This document shows, one piece after another, positions 6,870 through 12,521 of a stretch of 24,918 bases of DNA. Position numbers and translations under genes: made by a program. Every line of letters begins with the position of its first letter. Position 1 is the stretch's first letter. The notes under the pieces are model-generated. The model made no database searches. It saw only the letters and a list, made by a program, of their open reading frames with translations, and had not been told where the DNA came from. The stretch is from a virus, in IMG/VR virus record IMGVR_UViG_3300042922_000218, positions 1 through 24,918 of that record, one strand, 5' to 3'.

Positions 6870-7090
6870 TGCAACGCCTCCAATCGTGCGCAAATTTCCA
6901 TTTCCCAGTCGTAATCCTCTACGTTATGGGCGATTAAAGATAGGCTTTCTAAGTCGATTTGCTTCTGCATTTTGTTGTTTAGGTACTGGTAGGATTCCTT
7001 GAGTTCGCCCACTTCTGACTTGCTGAGTGGCTGCCGGTTGATAATCTTGCTGACCAATTCAAGCAGCCGTCGCTGTACCGGGCAGATCAT
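6866..7090 (-). CDS. Small helical phage protein, 74 aa
   Basis: Starts at ATG 7090 with AAAGGAGGCC upstream, embedded in the end of the excisionase-like gene. It has the pattern 'CPVQRRLLELVSKI...PLSKSEVGELKESYQYL', then 'LESLSLIAHNVEDYDWEMEICARLEAL'. The closing 'D-W-x-x-E-I-C-A-R-x-E' is a recurring signature of small helical proteins in Bacillales and Lactobacillales prophages, whose function is unknown to me. It is soluble, all-helical and slightly acidic. The location in the early operon next to an excisionase-like protein is typical of this class. Confidence 0.68.
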   Translation of the reverse strand: MICPVQRRLLELVSKIINRQPLSKSEVGELKESYQYLNNKMQKQIDLESLSLIAHNVEDYDWEMEICARLEALQ

Positions 7091-7093
7091 GTG

Positions 7094-7279
7094 TTAGGCC
7101 TCCTTTCCGTCAATCCAGGCATCAATGCGGTCGGTATCAAATAGAATGATTTGCGGTGTCGGCCGGGTATGCGGAATGCGATTCATTCGTACGAGTCGGT
7201 AGACGGTTGACTTGCTAAGTTTTAATGGCGTTGTCTTGAGATACTCTGTTGCCGCCTGGACACCGATAAGTTTGCTCAT
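7094..7279 (-). CDS. Excisionase-like MerR-type helix-turn-helix protein
   Basis: A 61-aa DNA-binding protein starting at ATG 7279, overlapping the antirepressor stop (ATGA). The sequence IGVQAATEYLKTTPLKLSKSTVYRLV, divided into a helix, a turn and a recognition helix, is followed by RMNRIPHTRPTPQIILFDTDRID and AWIDGKE. This is the winged HTH_17/excisionase fold: helix-turn-helix, then a basic wing, then a 'D-x-x-x-I-D-A-W' helix. Such proteins direct the tyrosine integrase toward excision or regulate transcription. As the integrase is about 2 kb away on the other strand, production from the lytic promoter would fit a role in prophage excision. A purely regulatory role is equally possible. 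Confidence 0.72.
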   Translation of the reverse strand: MSKLIGVQAATEYLKTTPLKLSKSTVYRLVRMNRIPHTRPTPQIILFDTDRIDAWIDGKEA

Positions 7280-8055
7280 GCGACTTCAACTCCGTTAGCA
7301 ATCGCAAATTCCTTAACAACCGCGAGGTAAATTTCAATTAGTCGTTTGTCGTCGCCAATTACATCAACTTTGGATAGCCGATCGCGCTTCGACTTGCTAA
7401 CTCCTTCATCCGCCATTCTCCGACGCTTATTTGTTAGCCGAATCGATAGTTGGAATCCGCCGCGACGTTCGACTTCCGCATAGATTTCGCTTCTTACCGA
7501 TTTGTAGGCTTCGTTACCGCCGCGATTTCGTGCAATATCATTAATCAGCTTGTTGGCATCCTTCCGCCAATCCACCGAGTTGAGCGCTACGATTTCGGAT
7601 ATGCCATCAACCCGGTGTTCGAGTTGCTTGGTTGCCAATTCTTGCTGTGCGAGCGACTTGAACAATCCATTGAACATTTGCAGTTCAGGGCTTAATTGTG
7701 TCGTGTCAAGCTGTTTATCCGGGTTAAAATAGCTTTCCTCCAAACTGTCGAATTGTTCCCATGCCTTATCTGTGCCAAGCAATTTGCAATGACGGCTGGC
7801 GCCCCGGCGAGTCCACAGGTATAGGATTCTAGCGTTTTTTCCAACAAGGTCGATATTATCTACCCTGTCCTTAAAGTCGTGTAGTTCTTCCCCCTCGAGT
7901 AGAACGTAATGCTTACCTTCAACAAAATTAGATTTGTTGTTATTAAAATTCTGCTTAATTTGAGTCGGCGATGCTTCATACGCTTCCGCAAGTTGCTCTG
8001 TAGTTAAGACTCGCTGATTTTGATAATCGACGGCTTTCAAATCGTTATTCGACAT
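7276..8055 (-). CDS. Antirepressor-like protein (ORF6N plus ORF6C domains)
   Basis: A 259-aa protein with two recognised parts. The N-terminal ORF6N (KilA-N-related) domain covers about residues 8-110, with VLTTEQLAEAYEASPTQIKQ, a GKHYVLLEGEEL strand and LYLWTRRGASRHCKLLGT. The C-terminal ORF6C-like domain covers about 155-255, with VDWRKDANKLINDIAR and RLIEIYLAVVKEFA. These proteins typically act as antirepressors or as regulators of the early operon in Firmicutes phages. I start at ATG 8055 because GGGGG lies about ten bases upstream. A GTG at 8088 and an ATG at 8061 are in frame, so the true start may differ slightly. It lies in the first part of the lytic transcript, where antirepressors usually are. 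Confidence 0.86.
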   Translation of the reverse strand: MSNNDLKAVDYQNQRVLTTEQLAEAYEASPTQIKQNFNNNKSNFVEGKHYVLLEGEELHDFKDRVDNIDLVGKNARILYLWTRRGASRHCKLLGTDKAWEQFDSLEESYFNPDKQLDTTQLSPELQMFNGLFKSLAQQELATKQLEHRVDGISEIVALNSVDWRKDANKLINDIARNRGGNEAYKSVRSEIYAEVERRGGFQLSIRLTNKRRRMADEGVSKSKRDRLSKVDVIGDDKRLIEIYLAVVKEFAIANGVEVA

Positions 8056-8341
8056 CCGCATTAACCCCCGTTTCTTCAAATATTTCACCGCTTAGAGATT
8101 CTAGTTCTCCTTGTGCCCAGTGAATAATAAATTCAAGGTAACCAGCACGGTCGACTGTTCGTTCTCGCTTTTCTCCTCCCAATTCTTCAACAAGCACATA
8201 ACTTTCTTTTTTAGCGCTTAATTCTTTATCGAGGTCAACGATAAGTGATTCGATACGGTTCATAATGTGTTTTGCAGATTTGATTGATAAAGGAACTTGA
8301 AGCTTTTCTACGTCGAATCCTTTTAAATCATCGTTTGTCAT
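8045..8341 (-). CDS. Hypothetical early protein, 98 aa
   Basis: Starts at ATG 8341 after GGAGGTGAGTTAAAA, with the ribosome site lying inside the last codons of cro. The product is acidic and helical: IKSAKHIMNRIESLIVDLDK as a probable amphipathic helix, KKESYVLVEEL, then YLEFIIHWAQGELESLSGEI and an acidic end. Its last codons overlap the start of the antirepressor gene by 11 bases in a different frame. It has no known domain and no membrane segment. Second-place genes after cro are often small regulators, but nothing here proves that. Confidence 0.65.
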   Translation of the reverse strand: MTNDDLKGFDVEKLQVPLSIKSAKHIMNRIESLIVDLDKELSAKKESYVLVEELGGEKRERTVDRAGYLEFIIHWAQGELESLSGEIFEETGVNADVE

Positions 8342-8343
8342 TT

Positions 8344-8601
8344 TTAACTCACCTCCTGTTCTTCATCTTGCGTTTTACGTAAGTTTGGGCTAAAAAAAAT
8401 ATCCGTTGCTTCTTCGGACGAGAGATTAAGCGTCTTGAAAAGAAGATTCATAGCCCTAAAAGAGGGGTTCTGTTGACCGTTCAGGATTAAACCAATAGTG
8501 TTTCGGCTTAGTCCGGTAGCTGTGGATAATGTCTTTCGATTAAATCCGGCGAGCACCATTTTAGATTCTAGTTGCTTGGTGTCAATCGTTGCTGCTAGCA
8601 T
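8344..8601 (-). CDS. cro: Cro-like HTH repressor
   Basis: An 85-aa XRE-family protein read divergently from the S24 repressor. The helix-turn-helix is RKTLSTATGLSRNTIGLILN at about residues 22-41, preceded by a first helix (DTKQLESKMVLAG) and followed by a NPSFRAMNLLFKTLNL segment typical of phage Cro/CI DNA-binding domains. Start choice: ATG 8601 sits six bases after AAAGGGGGTG, while the GTG at 8610 would be part of that site. It is expected to bind the same dyads as the repressor, to turn the lysogenic promoter down and commit to lytic growth. One copy of the operator motif lies in its own 3' coding region (8368-8382). Identity as Cro rests on HTH plus position, not on length or sequence to a named protein. 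Confidence 0.84.
   Translation of the reverse strand: MLAATIDTKQLESKMVLAGFNRKTLSTATGLSRNTIGLILNGQQNPSFRAMNLLFKTLNLSSEEATDIFFSPNLRKTQDEEQEVS
8368..8382. promoter_or_regulatory. Third copy of the switch operator, inside the cro 3' end
   Basis: TTGCGT-TTT-ACGTAA, a 6-3-6 inverted repeat of the same form as the two intergenic copies. It falls in the coding region for KTQ near the end of cro. It may be a remote operator used for repressor looping, or coincidence, since coding constraint also acts here. Confidence 0.5.
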
Positions 8602-8628
8602 GCTTAGCACCCCCTTTCAAATATCATC

Positions 8629-8643
8629 TTTCGTATTACGTAA
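8629..8643. promoter_or_regulatory. Operator at the lytic promoter
   Basis: TTTCGT-ATT-ACGTAA, a 15-bp imperfect dyad (6-3-6). It lies just downstream of the -10 of the lytic promoter, near the expected transcription start, so bound repressor would block cro transcription. Confidence 0.68.
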
Positions 8644-8646
8644 GTT

Positions 8647-8675
8647 ATTGTAGCATGCGCGTTTTTTATCGTCAA
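8647..8675 (-). promoter_or_regulatory. Lytic promoter (cro/early operon)
   Basis: On the minus strand, -35 TTGACG (8670-8675) and -10 TACAAT (8647-8652) are separated by exactly 17 bases. The ATG of cro follows about 45 bases after the -10. This is the best promoter in the switch region and lies between two operator-like dyads. It probably drives the whole early operon. Confidence 0.78.
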
Positions 8676-8715
8676 GCATATTGTGCAAGTTCTTTCGCTT
8701 TATGCATTATTTATC

Positions 8716-8730
8716 TTGCATTTTGCGTAA
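8716..8730. promoter_or_regulatory. Operator at the lysogenic promoter
   Basis: TTGCAT-TTT-GCGTAA, the same 6-3-6 dyad with changes in one half. Its left half coincides with the -35 of the repressor promoter, so occupation would shut off repressor synthesis. Weaker look-alikes are at 8674-8688 (AAGCAT-ATT-GTGCAA) and 8693-8707. Confidence 0.64.
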
Positions 8731-8744
8731 TAATAATATACTAT
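8716..8744 (+). promoter_or_regulatory. Lysogenic promoter (repressor/integrase)
   Basis: TTGCAT (8716-8721) and TACTAT (8739-8744) are 17 bases apart and lie about 34 bases before the repressor ATG. The -35 and operator overlap. An alternative -10, TATACT at 8737-8742, would give 15-base spacing. It is weaker than the lytic promoter, as is usual for a repressor maintenance promoter. Confidence 0.55.
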
Positions 8745-8777
8745 AAATCTATCAAATAGTAGAAGGGAAATTTATAA

Positions 8778-9413
8778 ATGACTATTTCAGATAGAATAAA
8801 AGAAATGCGAACAAAAAGGGGATTAACCCTTAAGCAACTGGCTGAAAAAATAGATAAAGCAGAAGCCACTGTTCAACGCTATGAAAGTGGCAATATCAGA
8901 AATCTAAAAAATGATACAATTGCACAAATCGCACACATTTTGAAATGCTCCCCCGCTTATTTGATGGGATGGACTGATATTGAAAATTCCAAAATGGAAA
9001 CCGCTCGGCCTTATGGGTTTAATAAATTTAGAGTTATTGGAACAGTTAAAGCGGGACCTAACGGCATTGCTTATGAGGATAAGGACGGATTTGAATTGTT
9101 TGACGGCCATTATGATCCTGAATCTCACTTCGTGTTACGAGTTAATGGAGATTCGATGGTCGGAGACGGTATATTTGAAGACGACATTGTTTTGATTGAG
9201 GAAAAAAATGATATTGAATTTAATGGACAAGTTGCTGTTGCAATAGTAAATGGCGAAGAAGGAACACTAAAACATATTTATAAAACAAATGAGAGTATTA
9301 CCCTGCAATCATCAAACCCTATTTACCCGCCTAGAACGTTCGTTGGTGAGGAAATGAATAGCGTTAGAATTGCGGGGATTGTTGTGGAAATGAAAAGAAG
9401 ATTTAAAAGATAA
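8778..9413 (+). CDS. Phage repressor with S24 self-cleavage domain (CI-like)
   Basis: A 211-aa repressor of the LexA/CI type. The N-terminal XRE helix-turn-helix (about 1-65) contains LTLKQLAEKIDKAEATVQRYE and ends at PAYLMGW. The C-terminal peptidase S24 domain (about 85-205) holds the probable cleavage pair Ala92-Gly93 in VKAGPNG, the nucleophile Ser126 in NGDSMVGDG, and the general base Lys165 in GTLKHIY. Together they predict RecA-stimulated autocleavage and thus SOS induction. The start at ATG 8778 follows AAGGGA. It is the first gene of the plus-strand lysogeny unit, with int 35 bases downstream, and shares the promoter region with cro. It would dimerise on the TTNCGT-N3-ACGYAA dyads; this is inferred from their position. 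The gene is visibly more A/T-rich than the structural genes. Confidence 0.93.
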   Translation: MTISDRIKEMRTKRGLTLKQLAEKIDKAEATVQRYESGNIRNLKNDTIAQIAHILKCSPAYLMGWTDIENSKMETARPYGFNKFRVIGTVKAGPNGIAYEDKDGFELFDGHYDPESHFVLRVNGDSMVGDGIFEDDIVLIEEKNDIEFNGQVAVAIVNGEEGTLKHIYKTNESITLQSSNPIYPPRTFVGEEMNSVRIAGIVVEMKRRFKR

Positions 9414-9448
9414 TTTCTCTTAATAACTTTGAAAGGAGGTGATAACAT

Positions 9449-10624
9449 ATGGCATCTTATCATTTTCTCACGCCGACTAAGGTTAAACTGTATGCAGAGT
9501 TTGGCTATCGCGACGATGGCACGAGAGCGCGCAAGACTAAGACAGTTACCATTAAGACCCCGAACAGTGAGCGAGCCGCACAGAGGGCACTAGAAGCCTT
9601 TATAGCAAGTTCATCTGAAGAAAAAGAACCTGCGAAGGCGATCACGTTTAAACGCTTCGTCGAGGACTGGCTCAATCTCCATGTAAGTAAGCTCCACTAC
9701 AACACGAGGAAAGCCTATAAAGATTGTCTTCGGCTTGGCATTATGGATTACTTCGGTAACCGTCAACTCGCGTCTATTCGTCCGCTTCATATTTTAAAAT
9801 TTTTTAAGCAGGAGGAAGAAGCAGGGAAAGGAAATATCGAAACAAAGCACACCACTTTATGTAGCCTGTTTTCGTGTGCAGTAAAATGGGAAGTTATAGA
9901 AAACAGCCCTATGGATAAAGTTGACAGCAAAGACATTCCCAAAGCAACGCCTAAAAAGCGCCCGAGAAAAGCGTACACGGGCGCTGAATTAGCAGAAGCA
10001 ATGATGCGGATCAATCGAGCAAAGAAAATGCGTCCTAAGTCAAAAATTGCTTTTAAACTCGCGGGACTGGTTGGGCTACGTGTTTCCGAAATTGCCGGGC
10101 TAAGGGAAGAAGTGTTAGATTTTAAAAACAACTCAATTATTATTGACCGTCAGCTTATTTGGAATCAAGAAGAACAGCGGTTTATGATGGCGCCGCCAAA
10201 AAGCCGCCGGTCACGAACCGTCTATGTACCCGATAAATTCATGCAAGGCGAATTGCGAAAGTATGTCTTACGTCATAAGAAAATACGCATCGCTTGTGAT
10301 TCTGCATGGTATGAATTTATTGACCCTGATTTTTCCCCCGAACCAGTCAATTTGATTTTCACAACAAATAGTGGCAGACCAACCTTTCCGGGGCAAATCA
10401 GCCATAATTGGCTTGCTTTTGTCCGCCGTGAAGGGTTACCTGAACTTAATTTCCACGGATTAAGGCATAGCTGCCTATCCTACCAAATGAATCATGGTGC
10501 GCCAGTAATGGATGTGCAGGAGCAAGCTGGTCATACTACGGCGGCTATCACAACTGGAATCTATGGGCACACAGAAAATGAGAGACGGCAAGCAACAGCA
10601 AACATCATGAACAATATTTTCTAG
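9449..10624 (+). CDS. int: Tyrosine integrase
   Basis: A 391-aa tyrosine recombinase of normal prophage length. Domains: an AP2-like arm-binding region (about 1-55), a SAM-like core-binding domain (about 65-160; FKRFVEDWLNLHVSK and RPLHILKFFKQ), and a catalytic domain (about 175-385). Active-site residues: Arg211 (GLRVSEI), Lys251 (PPKSRRSRTV), His336 and Arg339 (FHGLRHS), His362 (QAGHTT) and the nucleophile Tyr372 (GIYGHT). All are intact. The start at ATG 9449 follows AAAGGAGGTGAT, one of the best ribosome sites in the window, and reads as the second gene of the repressor transcript. It catalyses attP-attB recombination. The stop codon overlaps the first of the attP-flanking repeats. The integrase has an opposite-strand excisionase candidate at 7094-7279. 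Confidence 0.95.
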   Translation: MASYHFLTPTKVKLYAEFGYRDDGTRARKTKTVTIKTPNSERAAQRALEAFIASSSEEKEPAKAITFKRFVEDWLNLHVSKLHYNTRKAYKDCLRLGIMDYFGNRQLASIRPLHILKFFKQEEEAGKGNIETKHTTLCSLFSCAVKWEVIENSPMDKVDSKDIPKATPKKRPRKAYTGAELAEAMMRINRAKKMRPKSKIAFKLAGLVGLRVSEIAGLREEVLDFKNNSIIIDRQLIWNQEEQRFMMAPPKSRRSRTVYVPDKFMQGELRKYVLRHKKIRIACDSAWYEFIDPDFSPEPVNLIFTTNSGRPTFPGQISHNWLAFVRREGLPELNFHGLRHSCLSYQMNHGAPVMDVQEQAGHTTAAITTGIYGHTENERRQATANIMNNIF

Positions 10625-10640
10625 TCACTTTTTGGTCACT
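10623..10640. repeat. Left pair of direct repeats flanking attP (putative arm-type integrase sites)
   Basis: AGTCACT at 10623-10629 and GGTCACT at 10634-10640, 11 bases apart, about one helical turn. The first overlaps the int stop codon. The same pair, with the two purines swapped, occurs at 10857-10874. The organisation fits arm-type sites of an integrase with an AP2-like N-terminus. Confidence 0.55.
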
Positions 10641-10643
10641 TTT

Positions 10644-10856
10644 AATAATTCGAATCGATTTATAGCCTGAAAAAGCCTATATGACGGGGCTTGAATTAAA
10701 CCCGCCAATATGATCAAAGTATCAAAATTAAGAGTAAACAAAATTCTACGCAGATTAAAAATGTTTAAAAATGCTTTAGTATCGCACTTGTTGCGATGAG
10801 TTGTCAGAAAATAAAATTGAATAGTGGTCAACAACTTTTATGTTTTTTTAACGCTT
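10644..10856. other. Probable attP core region
   Basis: An A/T-rich, non-coding stretch between the two repeat pairs, directly downstream of int, which is where Firmicutes phages keep attP. It contains several small structures: an 8-mer TTCGAATC (10649-10656, as in a tRNA T-loop), a repeated AAAAATG-tract (10756-10778), and a hairpin ATCGCA-CTTGT-TGCGAT (10781-10797). Which one is the crossover core cannot be told from one copy. A possible promoter for the next gene is TTGTTG (10788-10793) and TAAAAT (10812-10817) at 18-base spacing. Short reading frames here look fortuitous. Confidence 0.5.
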
Positions 10857-10874
10857 GGTCACTTTTTAGTCACT
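10857..10874. repeat. Right pair of direct repeats flanking attP
   Basis: GGTCACT at 10857-10863 and AGTCACT at 10868-10874, again 11 bases apart. They share GTCACTTTTT-purine-GTCACT with the left pair 234 bases away. They sit directly before the ribosome site of the 57-aa gene. Confidence 0.55.
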
Positions 10875-10891
10875 CAAAGGAGATGGTAAAT

Positions 10892-11065
10892 ATGAAAGTG
10901 GCGGTAGAAATAATGATTGAAGAAAACAATGTCAAGCTGAAGTACTTAAGGGAATACGAACAAGATTATCGACATCATTTTAGTAAACGCGAACGCGCTC
11001 TTTATTATGCGATCGAGCATGAAATAGCTTACCTTGAAAAAGAAAATAAAGAGCTCACTAAATAA
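10892..11065 (+). CDS. Small charged helical protein, 57 aa (cargo)
   Basis: Starts at ATG 10892, eight bases after AAAGGAGA; an earlier in-frame ATG at 10796 lacks such a site and would run through the repeats. The product has an N-terminal MKVAVEIMIEEN strand-like segment, then one long, charged helix (LKYLREYEQDYRHHFSKRER and EIAYLEKENKELTK). The end is likely to form a coiled coil. No family is recognised. It lies between attP and the membrane-protein pair, is read on the plus strand like int, and is closed by its own terminator. It is likely a lysogenically expressed accessory protein; this is inference from orientation. Confidence 0.62.
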   Translation: MKVAVEIMIEENNVKLKYLREYEQDYRHHFSKRERALYYAIEHEIAYLEKENKELTK

Positions 11066-11076
11066 TATTTTATTTC

Positions 11077-11102
11077 ATCCCACTCAAGCAGTGGGATTTT
11101 TT
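11077..11102 (+). terminator. Rho-independent terminator after the 57-aa gene
   Basis: ATCCCACT (11077-11084) pairs with AGTGGGAT (11090-11097) around CAAGC, followed by five T. The stem is perfect over eight bases. A TATAAT at 11104-11109 right behind it, with no good -35, could be part of a weak promoter for the next gene. Confidence 0.85.
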
Positions 11103-11136
11103 GTATAATTAAGGAAAAAAGTAGGGGACTATTTAC

Positions 11137-11676
11137 ATGAACAAAAAACGATGGGTTATCTCGCTCGCAGCTTTCGCAATCATTTTAGCAATAGCAACAC
11201 CTTTTAGTGTAAAAGCCTATCAGGATCATCGAGAGACGGTGCGTATAAATGACCAATTCGATGAGGCATTCTCAAAGGTGATCGGCTACTCTTTACTCGC
11301 CGGAAGGCAAGCCGATTTAATCGGGTTAGAGTATGACGATATACTAACTAATTCAGATGCCGATGGCGCGGCATTAGAAACCTTAATCGATCAAAAACAA
11401 TCAAAACTTATTGCGACTGGTAAATACGATAAAGCGAATGAATATTTTATTAAGCTTGCTCCGGCATACAATACGTTTAAACAAAAATCCACGAGGGGAA
11501 TCAACTACGGAAAAGAAAAAAAGGAAGCGGCAAAATCATTTTATGATACTGTTTCAAAGTTCTATTCGCTCGTAAACAATCCAAAGCCTAATTTTGATTA
11601 CGCTTTAAAAATAAATGAATACCAAAAAGCATATTTTAGCGACCTTGATAAATGCATAAAATTGCAAAAGAAATAA
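11137..11676 (+). CDS. Membrane-anchored protein, paralogue A (cargo/moron)
   Basis: A 179-aa protein with a positively charged start (MNKKR), one hydrophobic segment at about residues 6-24, and then a helical, Lys/Asp-rich domain that should face the outside of the membrane. The segment could be a signal peptide (SVKAYQ follows it) or a membrane anchor. The C-terminal half has AAKSFYDTVSKFYSL, which lines up with NQAKNLYDSLGKFYSL in the next gene; the two share length, anchor and overall order, so they look like diverged duplicates. No lipobox Cys is seen. No known domain is recognised. A single Cys (near the end) makes disulfide bonding unlikely. The location in the moron slot between attP and lysis, on the non-late strand, suggests expression in the lysogen, possibly superinfection exclusion. 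That is a hypothesis. Confidence 0.75.
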   Translation: MNKKRWVISLAAFAIILAIATPFSVKAYQDHRETVRINDQFDEAFSKVIGYSLLAGRQADLIGLEYDDILTNSDADGAALETLIDQKQSKLIATGKYDKANEYFIKLAPAYNTFKQKSTRGINYGKEKKEAAKSFYDTVSKFYSLVNNPKPNFDYALKINEYQKAYFSDLDKCIKLQKK

Positions 11677-11692
11677 CTAGGAGGATCAACCA

Positions 11693-12283
11693 ATGAACAA
11701 GAAACTAGCAATCATTCTAGGCAGTATAATTGGTGTTATCGTACTCGCCGTCATCATTATCTTCGGTGCTAACCAGGTACAACAGATGCAGGTGCATAAT
11801 AAAGAAGTGGCGGCTAAGGAAAAGGAGGCAGCGATCGAAAAGAAAAGGGAAAAGGTATTTGATAAAACATTTGATCAATTTATAACAGATGCAACAGCTT
11901 CCGCCGCCCTCTCTGAATCGATGGGCGGCACCTACCATGATGTTTGGTCAAAAACTATTGATAACGGAAGCGTAACAATTTCGGGCAAAAAATATACAGA
12001 TTTTAGCAAAGCAGTAAGTGCACAATCCGATAAATTTGAAACAAATGGATTTGTTGATGATGTCGAAAAAGGATATAACGATTCAAAAGAAACATACGAC
12101 AAGTTAAGCAAAAATGTAACTTATAAAAATCAAGAACGTTTTAACCAAGCCAAAAACTTGTACGATTCTTTAGGAAAATTTTATAGTTTGTCTTCTAGCC
12201 CATCGGGTAGTTTAAATTCGTTTACCGAAGATTTTAATCAACTCGATAGTGATATTGCGGCAGCACTTAAAGCCATTCAATAA
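11693..12283 (+). CDS. Membrane-anchored protein, paralogue B (cargo/moron)
   Basis: A 196-aa protein starting 16 bases after paralogue A, with a strong AGGAGGAT ribosome site. MNKK is followed by one long transmembrane helix (about residues 5-26), then a charged coiled-coil stalk (KEVAAKEKEAAIEKKREK, about 37-54), and a soluble helical domain (55-196) with GGTYHDVWSKTI, YNDSKETYDKL and LYDSLGKFYSL. The stalk is the main difference from paralogue A. A signal-peptidase site is not obvious, so a permanent N-in, C-out anchor is likely. No family is recognised. The gene is A/T-rich compared with the tail genes (one sampled 60-base row has about 32% G+C, against 53% in a tape-measure row), as is common for cargo acquired by transfer. 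Confidence 0.76.
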   Translation: MNKKLAIILGSIIGVIVLAVIIIFGANQVQQMQVHNKEVAAKEKEAAIEKKREKVFDKTFDQFITDATASAALSESMGGTYHDVWSKTIDNGSVTISGKKYTDFSKAVSAQSDKFETNGFVDDVEKGYNDSKETYDKLSKNVTYKNQERFNQAKNLYDSLGKFYSLSSSPSGSLNSFTEDFNQLDSDIAAALKAIQ

Positions 12284-12372
12284 TAGTAATAACCGTACCA
12301 GTTACCCGCTCGCACCACACAAAACTACCCATCTCTACCACTTGTAACCGTTATTTTTGCTAAAAATGCGAT

Positions 12373-12401
12373 TTGCACGATCTAGACAGACTATGCATAA
12401 T
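12373..12401 (+). promoter_or_regulatory. Possible promoter of a short transcript
   Basis: TTGCAC (12373-12378) and CATAAT (12396-12401) are 17 bases apart. Transcription would begin near 12408 and reach the terminator at 12433-12467, giving about 60 nt with no convincing gene, although GGGAGAGG and two ATG codons lie inside. It could be a small RNA or the remnant of a lost gene. Confidence 0.4.
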
Positions 12402-12432
12402 CAAGTTGTGGGAGAGGAATTTAACATAGATG

Positions 12433-12467
12433 ATGCCCATCCATTGGGGTAGTGGATGGGTATTTTT
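12433..12467 (+). terminator. Rho-independent terminator of the plus-strand cargo block
   Basis: ATGCCCATCCA (12433-12443) pairs with TGGATGGGTAT (12453-12463; one G-U) around a nine-base loop and runs into T residues up to 12467. It faces the late-operon terminator a few bases away, so the two transcripts converge here. Confidence 0.85.
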
Positions 12468-12473
12468 ATGCAT

Positions 12474-12503
12474 AAAAAAAGAGCGTCCAATAAAGGGCGC
12501 TCT
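12474..12503 (-). terminator. Terminator of the late operon
   Basis: On the minus strand, AGAGCGCCC pairs with GGACGCTCT (one G-U) around TTTATT, and is followed by a run of seven T (complement of 12474-12480). It lies 18 bases after the holin stop codon and ends tail/lysis transcription. Confidence 0.87.
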
Positions 12504-12521
12504 TAGTCTCACTGTTTCTAT

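Noticed and set aside
10649-10656. TTCGAATC, as in a tRNA T-loop
   Set aside because: The flanking bases give only about three of five stem pairs, and no acceptor or anticodon stem can be built, so there is no tRNA gene. It stays only as a hint of an att core.
10625-10834. Minus-strand frame in the attP gap
   Set aside because: It has no ribosome site and its composition is that of A/T-rich non-coding DNA; it is convergent with int and spans the repeats.
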